Made by a program: the position numbers and the translations under genes | Assembly (NCBI RefSeq): GCF_013201665.1 | Contig: NZ_CP053840.1 | Location: forward strand, 1,178,001 to 1,242,000 | From: Arcobacter venerupis | Lineage (GTDB): Bacteria > Campylobacterota > Campylobacteria > Campylobacterales > Arcobacteraceae | Length of the DNA stretch: 64,000 nucleotides | Direction of reading: 5' to 3' | In this document: positions 18,435 through 27,936 of the stretch, piece by piece | Layout of the letters: each line of letters opens with the position of its first letter | How positions within the stretch are numbered: position 1 is the first letter of the stretch | The notes under the pieces: generated by a model | Database searches by the model: none | The model's input: only the letters and a program-made list of their open reading frames with translations | Told to the model about the DNA's origin: nothing

Positions 18435-19604
18435 ATGAATGAAGATAGTTATTTATTACCTTTATACAATAGATTAAATGTATCATTTGTAAAAGGTAAA
18501 AAATCAGTTTTATACGATGAAAAAGGCAAAGATTATATAGATTTTACTTCAGGAATTGGAGTAAATAGTTTGGGATATTGTAATAAAGAACTTGTTAAAA
18601 CTATGGAAAAACAAGCAAATAAAATTTTACATACTTCAAATGTTTATCATATAGAATCTCAAGAAAAATGTGCAAAAAAAATAGTGGAATTAAGTACTTA
18701 TGATATGAAATGTTTTTTTTGTAATAGTGGAGCAGAAGCAAATGAAAGTGCAATAAAACTTGCAAGAAAATATGGGAATACTGCATTTTCAACGCCAAAA
18801 TATAAAATTATCACTATTCAAAACTCTTTTCATGGAAGAACAATAGCTACTTTAAAAGCAACAGCTCAAGAAGATAAACATAAATATTTTGGGCCTTATC
18901 CAGATGGATTTATTTACGCAAAAGATATAACTGAAGCTATAAATTTGATTGATGATTCTACGGTTGCTGTTATGCTTGAATTGATTCAAGGTGAGGGTGG
19001 TATTTATATGCAAGATGTAAATAAAGTAAAAGAGTTAGAGAGAACTTTAAAAAATAAAAAACTTCTTTTAATAGTTGACGAAGTTCAAACAGGAGTTTAT
19101 AGAAGTGGGAATTTTTTAATGTCTCAATATTTTGCAATTAAGCCAGATATTATAACTCTTGCAAAAGGTTTAGCAAGTGGAATTCCAATTGGTGTAATGA
19201 TGACAAGTTTAAAAGATGTTTTAACAGCTGGTGATCATGGTTCGACATTTGGAGGAAATCATTTTTCAACTACAGTTTGTAACAAAGTTCTTGATATTTT
19301 AGAAGAATATTTAAATAGTGGAAAACTTGAATCAAATATTAATTATTTTAACAAATATTTAGACCATTTAGTTGATAGCTATCCTAAAATATTTTTACAA
19401 AGAAATGGTTGGGGATTTATGAAAGGGCTTGTATTAAAAGATGAAAATAAACTTTCTGAAATTATAAATAATGCCTTAGAAAATGGTGTTTTAGTTTTGA
19501 AATCAGGAAAAAATATAATTAGATTTTTACCACCTTTGACTATTTCAAAAAAAGAGATAAAAGAAGGGTTTAATAGATTTGAAAAAACAATTCAACAGAG
19601 TTAA
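18435..19604 (+). CDS. argD: acetylornithine aminotransferase
   Basis: A 389-residue class III PLP aminotransferase. The N-terminus LYDEKGKDYIDFTSGIGVNSLGY, the cofactor-binding FCNSGAEANESAIKLARKY, LELIQGEGGIY, VDEVQTGVYRSG and the PLP lysine in ITLAKGLASGIPIG are all present, followed by HGSTFGGNHFSTTV. Length and motifs fit ArgD, which converts N-acetylglutamate semialdehyde to N-acetylornithine with glutamate as amino donor. Related enzymes (ornithine or 4-aminobutyrate aminotransferases) cannot be fully excluded. The short ArgD-like N-terminus and SGIG motif favour ArgD. Its stop lies inside a hairpin shared with the convergent gene. Confidence 0.85.
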   Translation: MNEDSYLLPLYNRLNVSFVKGKKSVLYDEKGKDYIDFTSGIGVNSLGYCNKELVKTMEKQANKILHTSNVYHIESQEKCAKKIVELSTYDMKCFFCNSGAEANESAIKLARKYGNTAFSTPKYKIITIQNSFHGRTIATLKATAQEDKHKYFGPYPDGFIYAKDITEAINLIDDSTVAVMLELIQGEGGIYMQDVNKVKELERTLKNKKLLLIVDEVQTGVYRSGNFLMSQYFAIKPDIITLAKGLASGIPIGVMMTSLKDVLTAGDHGSTFGGNHFSTTVCNKVLDILEEYLNSGKLESNINYFNKYLDHLVDSYPKIFLQRNGWGFMKGLVLKDENKLSEIINNALENGVLVLKSGKNIIRFLPPLTISKKEIKEGFNRFEKTIQQS

Positions 19605-19624
19605 TAAATTTTATTAACTCTGTT
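19594..19624. terminator. bidirectional terminator spanning both convergent stop codons
   Basis: AACAGAGTTAATAAA and TTTATTAACTCTGTT form a perfect inverted repeat centred on 19609. Downstream T-runs are present on the plus strand (TATTTTTTA) and on the minus strand (GTTTTTTC). The stem contains the argD stop (19602-19604) and the stop of the convergent amidotransferase gene (19614-19616). Confidence 0.8.
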
Positions 19625-20321
19625 TATTTTTTACAAAATCTGCAAATAGTTTTATGATTTTATTTGAATAATTTGTATCTTTGACTTTTGCTAATATTTC
19701 ATCTTCATTTATATTTTTACTTTTTGCAACTTCACTAATATAGGCTTTCATAATATTTTCATCATATTCTGGATGAAATTGAACAGCCCAAATATTTGGC
19801 TCAATTTTAAAAGCATGATTTTTTTCAAACTCATTTGAAGCCAAAACAATGGCATTTAAAGGCAAAGTTAACGCACTTTGAGAATGAACAACATGAACAT
19901 CAAATGTTTGTGGAAGATGTTTGAAAATCTCATCATTTTGTGCCTCTTGACTAAGAGAAATATTTACAGTTCCTAACTCCATACCTTTTGGATGATAGTT
20001 TACTTCTGCACCTAAACTTTTTGCAATTAATTGATGACCATAACAAATACCTAAAAGTGGTATTTTATGTTTTAAAAGTTCTTTTATGAAAGCTTCTATT
20101 TTTAAACTCCATGGAAGTTCTTGTGTCACCATTGCGTGTGAACCTGTGATTATTACACCAGCGCAGTTTTCAAATTTTGGTAATTGTTCATTTTGTTGAA
20201 TATCAATAATTTGAGTTGAAAAATCATCTATATATTTTAAAATCCAATGCTCAAAATCTCCATATTTTTCAACAATATTGTCAAATGTTGTTCCAGCTTT
20301 TATGATATAAATCTTTTTCAT
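19614..20321 (-). CDS. class I glutamine amidotransferase (GMP synthase-like)
   Basis: A 235-residue stand-alone GATase1 domain. It has the nucleophile Cys in GICYGHQL, the oxyanion/GVIITGSH region, HSQSALTLP, and the His-Glu dyad in VQFHPEYD. It resembles the small free-standing amidotransferases related to GuaA's N-terminal domain (yfeJ-like, gamma-glutamyl hydrolase or ligase families), which act on glutamine or gamma-glutamyl amides. No synthetase partner domain is fused or adjacent, so the acceptor is unknown. It is soluble and monocistronic, with AAGG upstream of the ATG. Confidence 0.85.
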   Translation of the reverse strand: MKKIYIIKAGTTFDNIVEKYGDFEHWILKYIDDFSTQIIDIQQNEQLPKFENCAGVIITGSHAMVTQELPWSLKIEAFIKELLKHKIPLLGICYGHQLIAKSLGAEVNYHPKGMELGTVNISLSQEAQNDEIFKHLPQTFDVHVVHSQSALTLPLNAIVLASNEFEKNHAFKIEPNIWAVQFHPEYDENIMKAYISEVAKSKNINEDEILAKVKDTNYSNKIIKLFADFVKNKQS

Positions 20322-20418
20322 TTTTTACCTTGATAATTTTAATAATAATACTTAAATTATATCTTTTATAGGAATTACTTTTTGATTTAAAATGTTGATA
20401 ATATGTACAGAAATTTAG

Positions 20419-21249
20419 TTATTTATTGATAGATTCATAAGCAATAAGTATTTTTTTTCTCTCAATTCCCCATCTATAACCACTCATAGCTCCACTTTTT
20501 GCGATGACTCTGTGGCAAGGAATTAAATAGCCAACATGATTTCTTCCAATGGCACTAGCAATGGCTCGAACAGCTTTTGGTTTATCTAAATAGTTTGCTA
20601 TATCTTGGTAGGTTGCAACTACTCCATTTGGAAGATTTAAAAGAGCTTTCCAAACATTTACTTGAAGATTAGTTCCTTTTACAAAAAGATTATATTTTTT
20701 ATTTTTTACGAAGATATTTTCTAAATATTCATTTGCAGCAATTTCATTATGAACCAGATTTGCATTTTCCCAAAGTTCATTAAATCGATTAAAAATCTCT
20801 ATTTTATTATCATCAATAAAACCTAAATAGCAGATTCCTTTGTCAGTAAATCCAATTAAAGCTTCACCAAAAGGAGTTTCACCAAATCCATAAGTGATTT
20901 GAACATCTTTCCCTTTTTCTTTCCACTCTTTGGGAGTAACTCCAATTAGATTTACAAAAAGTTCATGAAGTCTACTTGTACTGGAAAGTCCAATATCCAA
21001 ACTGCTATCTAAGATGGATTTGGACTCTTTTATATGTTCTTTTGCATAATTTAACGTTACACAATGCAAAAATTGTTTAGGAGTAACTCCCACATACTCT
21101 TTAAATACTCGGATAAAATGAAATTTACTCATACCTACATTTTTTGCAATTTCATCAATTGATGGATGTTCTTTAAAATTCTCATCAATATATTTAATTG
21201 CTTTTTCTATTTGTATATAGTTATCATGTAAGGCAACAATATCTTTCAT
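20419..21249 (-). CDS. AraC-HTH / methylated-DNA-protein-cysteine methyltransferase (Ada-like)
   Basis: A 276-residue bifunctional protein. The AraC-type double helix-turn-helix (residues about 15-112, with DEIAKNVGMSKFHFIRVFKE and SSTSRLHELFVNLIGVTPKEWKEKG) is fused to an O6-alkylguanine-DNA alkyltransferase domain (residues about 115-275). The acceptor is Cys245 in IPCHRV, followed by SGYRWGIERKK. Compared with E. coli Ada, the N-terminal zinc phosphotriester-repair domain is missing, so activation by Cys methylation of that domain is impossible. It may therefore be constitutive or regulated differently. It lies 25 nt downstream of glyA on the same strand. Confidence 0.9.
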   Translation of the reverse strand: MKDIVALHDNYIQIEKAIKYIDENFKEHPSIDEIAKNVGMSKFHFIRVFKEYVGVTPKQFLHCVTLNYAKEHIKESKSILDSSLDIGLSSTSRLHELFVNLIGVTPKEWKEKGKDVQITYGFGETPFGEALIGFTDKGICYLGFIDDNKIEIFNRFNELWENANLVHNEIAANEYLENIFVKNKKYNLFVKGTNLQVNVWKALLNLPNGVVATYQDIANYLDKPKAVRAIASAIGRNHVGYLIPCHRVIAKSGAMSGYRWGIERKKILIAYESINK

Positions 21250-21274
21250 TTTTTATCCTTATATAAAAAAGAGA

Positions 21275-22540
21275 CTAGAAAGTCGATTTATTGTAAATCA
21301 CAAAATTCCCAGCTAATTCTTCTAATTCTTTATTTATTTTTGCATGAAGAGCTGTATCTTCAATATTATCTAATACATCACAAATTTTATTTGCAATGAT
21401 TTCAAACTCTTTCTCTTTCATCCCTCGTGCTGTTAATGCTGGGCTTCCAATTCTTATACCACTTGTTACAAATGGACTTCTTGTCTCACCTGGAACTGTA
21501 TTTTTATTTACTGTAATTCCTGCATTCCCTAACGCTGCATCTGCATCTTTACCACTGAACGGTTTATTTAAAAAACTTACTAATACTAAGTGATTATCTG
21601 TTCCACCTGAAACTAAATCATATCCTCTTTTTATTAATACATCAGCTAATACTTTTATATTTGCTTTTACTTGTTTTGCGTAATCTTTCCATTTTGGATT
21701 TAAAATCTCTTTAAATGCTACTGCTTTTGCAGCAATTACATGAACAAGTGGTCCACCTTGAATTCCTGGGAAAATAGCTGAATTTATTTTTTTAGCAATC
21801 TCTTCATCATTTGTTAAAATCATCCCACCTCTTGGACCTCTTAAAGTCTTATGAGTTGTAGTTGTTACAACATGAGCATAAGGGAATGGACTCATATGTT
21901 CACCAGCAGCAACAAGACCAGCAATATGAGCAATATCAGCAAATAAAATTGCTCCTACAGCATCAGCTATTTCTCTAAATTTAGCAAAATCAATTTCTCT
22001 TGCATATGCACTTGCACCACAAACAATAATTTTTGGTTGAGCAATTTTAGCAATTTCCATAACTTTATCATAATTGATTCTACCATCAAGTTCAACACCA
22101 TAATAAAATGCAGAATAGTTTTTACCAGAAAAACTTGGTTTTGATCCATGAGTTAAATGTCCACCATGAGATAAATCCATACCAAGGATTCTATCACCAG
22201 CATTTATTAATGCAGCATAAACAGCACCATTAGCTTGAGAACCCGAATGAGGTTGAACATTAGCATACGAACAACCAAAGATTTCACAAGCTCTGTCAAT
22301 TGCTAATTGCTCAACAGCATCAGCAAACTCACAACCACCATAATATCTTTTGTAAGGATAACCTTCCGCATATTTGTTAGTAAAAACAGAACCCATAGCT
22401 TGCATAACAGCTGGACTTGTAAAGTTTTCACTTGCAATCATCTCTAAGTGATTTGTTTGTCTTTTTAATTCATTCTCGATTATGTCAAATACTTCTTTAT
22501 CTGCTTGTTCTAGCGTTGCGTTTGTTATGTAATTCATCAT
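21275..22540 (-). CDS. glyA: serine hydroxymethyltransferase
   Basis: A PLP enzyme of about 420 residues that converts serine and tetrahydrofolate to glycine and 5,10-methylene-THF. Hallmarks are [34 protein letters not shown], the PLP-lysine segment [16 protein letters not shown], and [15 protein letters not shown]. Length matches the bacterial family. Two adjacent ATG codons follow GGAGG; the second (22537) has the better 7-nt spacing, so the protein may begin MNYIT. Codon-rich conservation and the strong RBS suggest high expression. The downstream Ada-like gene is probably part of the same transcript. Confidence 0.97.
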   Translation of the reverse strand: MMNYITNATLEQADKEVFDIIENELKRQTNHLEMIASENFTSPAVMQAMGSVFTNKYAEGYPYKRYYGGCEFADAVEQLAIDRACEIFGCSYANVQPHSGSQANGAVYAALINAGDRILGMDLSHGGHLTHGSKPSFSGKNYSAFYYGVELDGRINYDKVMEIAKIAQPKIIVCGASAYAREIDFAKFREIADAVGAILFADIAHIAGLVAAGEHMSPFPYAHVVTTTTHKTLRGPRGGMILTNDEEIAKKINSAIFPGIQGGPLVHVIAAKAVAFKEILNPKWKDYAKQVKANIKVLADVLIKRGYDLVSGGTDNHLVLVSFLNKPFSGKDADAALGNAGITVNKNTVPGETRSPFVTSGIRIGSPALTARGMKEKEFEIIANKICDVLDNIEDTALHAKINKELEELAGNFVIYNKSTF

Positions 22541-22684
22541 AAAGCCTCCGTTTTTTTATTTTTAAAACAATAACTTAATTACAAATATTAAACAATCCAA
22601 AAATTGCTATTTTAGAGGAAATTTGATTTTTTAGATTTCAATTTATAAGTAGATTAAGTGAGTTTTTTAATGATGAAGAGAGAA

Positions 22685-23014
22685 TTAATCTTCTAATTCT
22701 TCGTCTTCTTCATTATTCGTTTGAGTTTTTTCTTTTGGTTTTCTAAATTCTGCACGAGCCACAAGTTCTAAATAAAAACTATCAAGATTTTCACTTGCAG
22801 CAATATCTATTGATTTTGTAATATCTACAAATCTAATTTCTGTAGCCTCTTCTTGTGTTTTGCCAAATTTACAATCAAAATTCCAGTAATTACAATTTTC
22901 TGGTAATCTTTTTGTTCTTTCTCTTTTGATATATTTTCTTACATCATTTTTGATAGATTCAACTTGTCTATCTTTATTTTTATTTGCAACTATTAGTTGG
23001 AATGTTTTTTTCAT
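22685..23014 (-). CDS. DUF6172-like small protein
   Basis: A 109-residue soluble protein resembling the DUF6172 family, by my recollection of its pattern: VESIKNDVRKYIKRERTKRLPE, then NYWNFDCKFG, an acidic EIRFVDITKSIDIA strand, and DSFYLELVARAEFRKP. The C-terminus is acidic (NNEEDEELED). Biochemical function is unknown. It is divergent from the Kef-type antiporter gene. The start is preceded by AAAGGATTTAT. Confidence 0.65.
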   Translation of the reverse strand: MKKTFQLIVANKNKDRQVESIKNDVRKYIKRERTKRLPENCNYWNFDCKFGKTQEEATEIRFVDITKSIDIAASENLDSFYLELVARAEFRKPKEKTQTNNEEDEELED

Positions 23015-23105
23015 ATAAATCCTTTGGTGAAATTATAGCAAAAAAACTTAATTTATTTAATGAATAAAATATATACAATTAATCATAAAATAAACAAGCA
23101 AATTT

Positions 23106-23114
23106 TGATATAAT
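23106..23114 (+). promoter_or_regulatory. extended -10 promoter of the Kef-type antiporter gene
   Basis: TGATATAAT, identical to the -10 regions before the helicase gene and acnB. It predicts a start near 23121 and a leader of about 22 nt to the ATG at 23143. Confidence 0.6.
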
Positions 23115-23142
23115 TTTTATACATATAAAAAGAAAGAGAATA

Positions 23143-24753
23143 ATGGAAAATATCTTATTTACGCTATTTTTGAGCATTTCAATAGCAACTATTTTAAATA
23201 TAATTTTAAAAAGATTTGGAGTTTCACATATTATTGGATACATAATAACAGGAACATTAATTAGTTATATTTTTAATTTTAATGGCTTAGATATTGGTTC
23301 ATTAGAACTTATTGCAGAGTTTGGAATTGTATTTTTAATGTTTACAATTGGCCTTGAAATGAGTTTTGATAAAATCAAAAAAATGAAAGAAATCCTTTTA
23401 TTAAATGGGTTTTTACAAGTAAGTGTTAGTGCAGGGCTTATTTATTTAGCTGCATTTTTTGTTTTTGGTTTGAGTGTTGAAGTTTCACTTATTGTTTCAT
23501 TGGCTTTTTCTTTATCTTCAACAGCAATTGTTTTAACATATTTAAAACATTCAAAAGATATTCACACTCCTTATGGAGAAAAATCAACTGCAATTTTGAT
23601 TTTTCAAGATTTAGCAGTAATTCCTATTTTATTACTTATTACATTTTTAACAAATGATACTTTATCAATCAGTGAAGTTTTAGGAAAAACTTTTATTTCA
23701 GCAATAATTATTGTACTTTTTATGTTTACAATTGGTAAAAAACTTATCTCGTGGCTTTTGAAATTTGCTTCAAATACAAGAATCGAAGAGTTATTTTTAG
23801 GTTCAGTTCTTTCAATAGTAATAGGAACTTCACTTTTAGCAAATCAAATGGGATTTACTTACTCTTTGGGAGCATTTATTGCTGGTATGATTATTTCTGA
23901 TACTAACTTTAGTGTAAAGGTTGAATCTGATATTGCAAGTTATAAAGATTTACTTTTAGGAGCATTTTTCTTTTCTGTTGGAACAAAAATTGATGCTTTA
24001 TACTTTTTAGAAAATGTGCATATTATATTGGCAATATTTATTCTAATCATGCTTATTAAAGCTTTAGTTATTTATGTAATTATTAGAAGAAAGTCAGATA
24101 AAAGTACCGCTATTAAATCAGCACTTGCCCTTTGTCAAGTTGGAGAATTTTCATTTGCTATTTTTGCATTAGCTGCAAGTAATAATTTATTATCACATGA
24201 AATGGCAAGTTTCTTGATTTTGGTTTCAGTATTATCAATGATTTTAACGCCATTTATTGTAAATAATATTTATAAATTAGCTTCTTATTTTGTTGTTGAA
24301 TTTTATGAATCTGATAAAATTACTCCAATTGAAGCAAAAAACCATGTTGTTATTTGTGGATTTTCAATTTTAGGAAGAGTAATTGCAAATGATTTAAAAG
24401 AGAGAAAAATTCCTTTTGTAATAATTTCGGATGATTTAAGACACGTACTTTTAGGAAGAAAATTAGGTTATATGGCATATTTTGGTCACTTAGATAAATT
24501 ACCCGTTTTAGAGTCATTAAAGGTTGATGAGGCTTCAAGTGTGATTATTACTGTTAGTGATACTCATAGAAAAAGATTGATTTGTGAAGCAATTTTAAAG
24601 TTTCATGCAAATGCAAATATATTGTTAAAAATTGAATCTTTAGACGAAAAATCACAATTAAAAGATTTAAATATTAAAAAATTTGTACATGCTCATTTTG
24701 AAGTAGGGCGATTATTGGTTCAAGAGGCTTTAGTAAATTTAGAAAACAAGTAG
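23143..24753 (+). CDS. CPA2-family K+/Na+:H+ antiporter with RCK (TrkA-N) domain
   Basis: A 536-residue Kef-type protein. The N-terminal membrane domain (residues about 1-385) has some 11-12 helices, with FGIVFLMFTIGLEMSFDKI, SLSSTAIVLTYLKHS, IFQDLAVIPILLL and GAFIAGMIISDTNF, all typical of CPA2 exchangers. The C-terminal TrkA-N/RCK domain (about residues 400-530) has the Rossmann glycine run VICGFSILGRVIANDL, for NAD(H) or nucleotide control. Likely roles are potassium efflux, cytoplasmic pH and osmotic or electrophile protection. No ancillary KefF/KefG gene is adjacent, so glutathione gating is not supported here. Confidence 0.9.
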   Translation: MENILFTLFLSISIATILNIILKRFGVSHIIGYIITGTLISYIFNFNGLDIGSLELIAEFGIVFLMFTIGLEMSFDKIKKMKEILLLNGFLQVSVSAGLIYLAAFFVFGLSVEVSLIVSLAFSLSSTAIVLTYLKHSKDIHTPYGEKSTAILIFQDLAVIPILLLITFLTNDTLSISEVLGKTFISAIIIVLFMFTIGKKLISWLLKFASNTRIEELFLGSVLSIVIGTSLLANQMGFTYSLGAFIAGMIISDTNFSVKVESDIASYKDLLLGAFFFSVGTKIDALYFLENVHIILAIFILIMLIKALVIYVIIRRKSDKSTAIKSALALCQVGEFSFAIFALAASNNLLSHEMASFLILVSVLSMILTPFIVNNIYKLASYFVVEFYESDKITPIEAKNHVVICGFSILGRVIANDLKERKIPFVIISDDLRHVLLGRKLGYMAYFGHLDKLPVLESLKVDEASSVIITVSDTHRKRLICEAILKFHANANILLKIESLDEKSQLKDLNIKKFVHAHFEVGRLLVQEALVNLENK

Positions 24754-24771
24754 ATTTTTAATCTTCTTGTT
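24745..24771. terminator. imperfect hairpin between convergent genes
   Basis: AACAAGTAGATT, a TTT loop and AATCTTCTTGTT form a 12-bp stem with one mismatch. It covers the antiporter stop codon and the last codons of the convergent acidic-protein gene. Confidence 0.45.
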
Positions 24772-25048
24772 CTTCAATATTATGTCCATGTTCATGTTCA
24801 TCTAAATTTTTCATAATATAATCATAAATTCTTTGATATTCAGAATCTTCAGTTTTATTCTCTTCAATAACAGCTAAAATATTTTGAAGTTCAACTAAAA
24901 ATGACTCCATCTCTTCAATAGCTAACATATCATCTTCTGTTTGAGAATTTGTTTCTAAAAGTTTAGATAAATCTTCTAAATAATTTTCAACTTCTGGAAT
25001 CATTACTGTTTCAACTAAGTCTTTTAGTTTTTCTTTTACATCTGTCAT
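24758..25048 (-). CDS. small acidic hypothetical protein (paralogue at 59.0 kb)
   Basis: A 96-residue, strongly acidic, helical protein without signal peptide or known domain, ending in a His/Glu tail (DEHEHGHNIEEQED). It shares a spacing pattern with the 85-residue protein at 59010-59267: MT.V.KL at the start, IPE(L/V) followed by (Y/E)L(E) leucines, a DD pair, a second EM.(S/A)(F/Y) helix and an IE.N turn. I infer distant paralogy. The His-rich tail could bind metal, but this is not shown. It is monocistronic, with AAGGAAAC upstream of the ATG. Confidence 0.6.
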   Translation of the reverse strand: MTDVKEKLKDLVETVMIPEVENYLEDLSKLLETNSQTEDDMLAIEEMESFLVELQNILAVIEENKTEDSEYQRIYDYIMKNLDEHEHGHNIEEQED

Positions 25049-25124
25049 AAGTTTCCTTTTTATTGATAAGTAGATTATATTATTATCTTCATTTAAATTA
25101 CAAATGAAAATCTAAAGTTAATTT

Positions 25125-25132
25125 GTTACAAT
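25125..25132 (+). promoter_or_regulatory. -10 element placing transcription start at the amidase ATG
   Basis: TGTTACAAT (extended -10 with TACAAT at 25127-25132) ends 6 nt before the ATG at 25139, and no Shine-Dalgarno sequence lies between. This geometry predicts a leaderless mRNA. Confidence 0.45.
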
Positions 25133-25138
25133 GCTGCC

Positions 25139-25786
25139 ATGAAAAAAATATTTATTACAATTTTACTTTTACTTCTTAATTCTTATGCTCTTGAAATAAA
25201 GCAGATGCCAATAAAGTTTACACAAAATCGTATTGATTTAACTAAAGAATATATAAAAAATTCATATGGTTTAGATGTTAAAGATATAAATATTGTTCCT
25301 CAAATAATAGTTATTCATCATACTGCAAGTGATGATTTAAAAGAGTCTTTTGATAGATTTTATCCTGAAATTTTATTATCAGATAGAAAATATATAAAAA
25401 AAGCTGGTGATTTAAATGTATCAGCACAATTTTTAGTAGATTTTGATGGAACAATTTATTCTTTGATGCCTGAAACGTATATGGCAAGACATATAATTGG
25501 CTTGAATCTTTCAAGTATTGGAATTGAGAATGTTGGTGGAAATAAAAAAGCATTAACAAATGAACAATTAAAAGCAAATATTGAATTAGTTAAATATTTA
25601 AAAGATAAATATAAAACAATCCAATATTTAATTGGACATTATGAATATATGCGTTTTGAAAAACACCCTTTATTTTTAGAAAAAGATGCAAAATATAGAA
25701 CAATAAAACATGATCCAGATAGCATTTTTATGGAGAATTTAAGAGTAAATTTTCCAGATTTAAAATCTGTTAAAGATACTCTTTAA
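25139..25786 (+). CDS. secreted N-acetylmuramoyl-L-alanine amidase (Amidase_2)
   Basis: A 215-residue precursor with a signal peptide (MKKIFITILLLLLNSYA). The Amidase_2/AmpD-type zinc fold shows IVIHHTAS (first His ligand), SAQFLVDFDGTIYSLMP, ARHIIGLNLSSIGIENVGG (second His region) and KHDPDSIF near the end (third ligand H-x-D). It is expected to cleave the amide between muramic acid and L-Ala in the periplasm, for peptidoglycan turnover or recycling. There is no RBS before the ATG, and the signal peptide confirms the start. The last 17 nt overlap the convergent RMD1-family gene. Confidence 0.85.
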   Translation: MKKIFITILLLLLNSYALEIKQMPIKFTQNRIDLTKEYIKNSYGLDVKDINIVPQIIVIHHTASDDLKESFDRFYPEILLSDRKYIKKAGDLNVSAQFLVDFDGTIYSLMPETYMARHIIGLNLSSIGIENVGGNKKALTNEQLKANIELVKYLKDKYKTIQYLIGHYEYMRFEKHPLFLEKDAKYRTIKHDPDSIFMENLRVNFPDLKSVKDTL

Positions 25787-26546
25787 GACTAATTACTATT
25801 TCAAATGCAATTAAAATAATAATTATCCACTCTAAAAATGATGAATATCTATGTTTTTGTTCATCTCCTAAAACATGCAGAAGTTCTTGAATAATTTCCA
25901 CTTTTTTGTTTAGAACTTCAACCCTTGATTTTATATCTAAATATTTAATCATTTTTTCATATTGATTTTCATATTGTGGATATTCCCAAAAGAATTCAGG
26001 AGTATCAAGTAAATCATAGTGTAGATTTATCTTACTTTTTACTAAAAACAGTTCTCCGATTTTTTTTGAAATCTCTTTTTTTGTAAGTTTGATTTTTCCA
26101 GTTTGGGCTAATTGTAAAGGAATATTTGAATTATCATCAATACTTGATTGTACTTCTTTTTCAAATTGGTCAAGTTTTACATTTTGTGCTAATGCTTGAG
26201 AGATAGCAATTTTTGAAGTTGAAGATAAATCATCTAGATAAATTGTGTCGAAATTTATTTTAAATTCACTTTCTAAAATATAATTTAACTCTTCAACAAA
26301 AGGAATTTCAAAACTATTTATTTCATAATTTTTTATGAAATCCATAAAAAATTTGATATTTTCAAATTTTACGTTCCAACAAATGAAAACACCATATTTA
26401 AATAGAATAATTTGTTCATTTTCTTCTAAGTTAATAATAATTGCATCTTTTATAATAGTGCACTTATATCGTTCTTCAATGCTTGTAAATATCTCTTTTT
26501 CAAATTTTTCACAAGTTAAATAAGATATTAATTTTTTTATTTCCAT
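25770..26546 (-). CDS. RMD1/DUF155 family protein
   Basis: A 258-residue protein of the RMD1/YagE (DUF155) family. It carries IILFKYGVFICWNV, LSSTSKIAISQALAQNVKLDQFE and the diagnostic NLHYDLLDTPEFFWE, and ends in a single hydrophobic helix (FLEWIIIILIAFEIVISL) that should anchor it in the inner membrane with a very short tail. Eukaryotic relatives are linked to mitochondrial translation and meiotic division; the bacterial function is unknown. The 3' end overlaps the amidase gene tail to tail by 17 nt. It is divergent from the MFS gene. Confidence 0.8.
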   Translation of the reverse strand: MEIKKLISYLTCEKFEKEIFTSIEERYKCTIIKDAIIINLEENEQIILFKYGVFICWNVKFENIKFFMDFIKNYEINSFEIPFVEELNYILESEFKINFDTIYLDDLSSTSKIAISQALAQNVKLDQFEKEVQSSIDDNSNIPLQLAQTGKIKLTKKEISKKIGELFLVKSKINLHYDLLDTPEFFWEYPQYENQYEKMIKYLDIKSRVEVLNKKVEIIQELLHVLGDEQKHRYSSFLEWIIIILIAFEIVISLKEYL

Positions 26547-26658
26547 GATTTTTCCATAGCTAAGTATTTAGGATTATTATATAACAATAATGTTACTTTT
26601 TAGAAACAAATAAAAATACAAAAGAGAGAATTAAGAAGAGATATGTTAGTTTGAAAGG

Positions 26659-27936
26659 ATGAATGAACATATAAACACACACTCGTATATAGAAAAATTC
26701 TCATTAAGTCCTGTTTCATCACTATTTTTTGCCATTGCTTTTTTAGCCATTGGATATGGAATGATTTTGACTTATGTGGGAGTTTATCTAAAAGATTTAG
26801 GTTTAAATGATGCAGTAATTGGTTTGATTAATGCCTCATTTTTTCTAGGCGCCATTGGCTCCTCTATATTTAGTCAGAAAATTATATCCTCCGTCGGACA
26901 TATCCGAAGTTTCGCTACCTTTGCTTCTTTGATGGTAATCTCTTTTTTAATTCAAGCTCTATTTTTTAACGAATATTTATGGGCACTTTTGCGTTTTATC
27001 TCTGGTTTTGCTTTTTATGCTTTGTTAATTATTATTGAAAGTTGGCTAAATGAAAAAAGTAGTCAAACTCATAGAGGAAAAATACTTGCTATTTACACAA
27101 TTATTTTTTATTTAGCAACTGCTCTTGGACAACTTTTTTTAAATATTAAAGGTGATACGACTTATATAATTTTTATTTTAGGTTCTGTATTAATACTTTT
27201 TTCTGTTCTTTTTATCTCTATGACAAAAATAAAAGAGCCAATTTTAAAACCTTTTGAAAAATATAGTTTTCCAAAACTCTATAGTGTAGTTCCACTTGCT
27301 TTAACAGGTAGTTTCATCGGTGGATTTTTTGTTGGTGGATTTTTTACAATGATACCAATTTATCTTATGCAAAAATACTCTTCAATAGAAATTGTTTCAA
27401 TATTTATGGCTTGTTCTATTCTTGGAGGATTAATTTCTCAATGGCCAATTGGTCTATTGTCTGATAAATATGGAAGAAGAAAACTCATAGCTTTTAATGG
27501 TTTTTATATCTGTTTTATTTGTTTACTATTTTTATTTTCCATATCTTCTGTAATTATGATTTGTATATTAGGTATTTTATTGGGTTTTAGTATTTTCTCT
27601 ATTTATCCTTTATCTTTATCAAGAGCAAATGATGTTGTGGATGAAAACAAAGATATTGTTGAAATTAGTAGATCTTTATTATTTACTTATGGATTAGGTT
27701 CTTTTATTTCTCCAATATTTTTAGGATTTGGACTTTATTATTATCCAGAATTTATTTTCATTGTTTTTTCGATTTTAGGTATTTTTATTGGATTTTATTC
27801 TTTATCTAAAAAACGAATTGCAGATGATGATATGAGTGTATTTGTAAATATCCCAGTAGCTTCAGGAGGAACTGTAGTAGAATTAGACCCAAGACAAGAT
27901 TTAGAATATAAAAAGGAAAATGAAAATGAAGAATAA
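26659..27936 (+). CDS. MFS transporter
   Basis: A 425-residue major facilitator protein with about 12 transmembrane helices. The loop 8-9 region carries the MFS signature GLLSDKYGRRKLIAF. The YbfB/YcaD-like layout (SLFFAIAFLAIGYGMILTYVGVYLKDLGL) suggests an exporter or small-solute carrier; the substrate is not predictable. The ATG immediately follows GAAAGG with no spacer, which is odd, but no other in-frame start is close and an in-frame stop lies 10 nt upstream. It overlaps the BCCT gene by 17 nt, so the two transporters are coupled. Confidence 0.85.
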   Translation: MNEHINTHSYIEKFSLSPVSSLFFAIAFLAIGYGMILTYVGVYLKDLGLNDAVIGLINASFFLGAIGSSIFSQKIISSVGHIRSFATFASLMVISFLIQALFFNEYLWALLRFISGFAFYALLIIIESWLNEKSSQTHRGKILAIYTIIFYLATALGQLFLNIKGDTTYIIFILGSVLILFSVLFISMTKIKEPILKPFEKYSFPKLYSVVPLALTGSFIGGFFVGGFFTMIPIYLMQKYSSIEIVSIFMACSILGGLISQWPIGLLSDKYGRRKLIAFNGFYICFICLLFLFSISSVIMICILGILLGFSIFSIYPLSLSRANDVVDENKDIVEISRSLLFTYGLGSFISPIFLGFGLYYYPEFIFIVFSILGIFIGFYSLSKKRIADDDMSVFVNIPVASGGTVVELDPRQDLEYKKENENEE

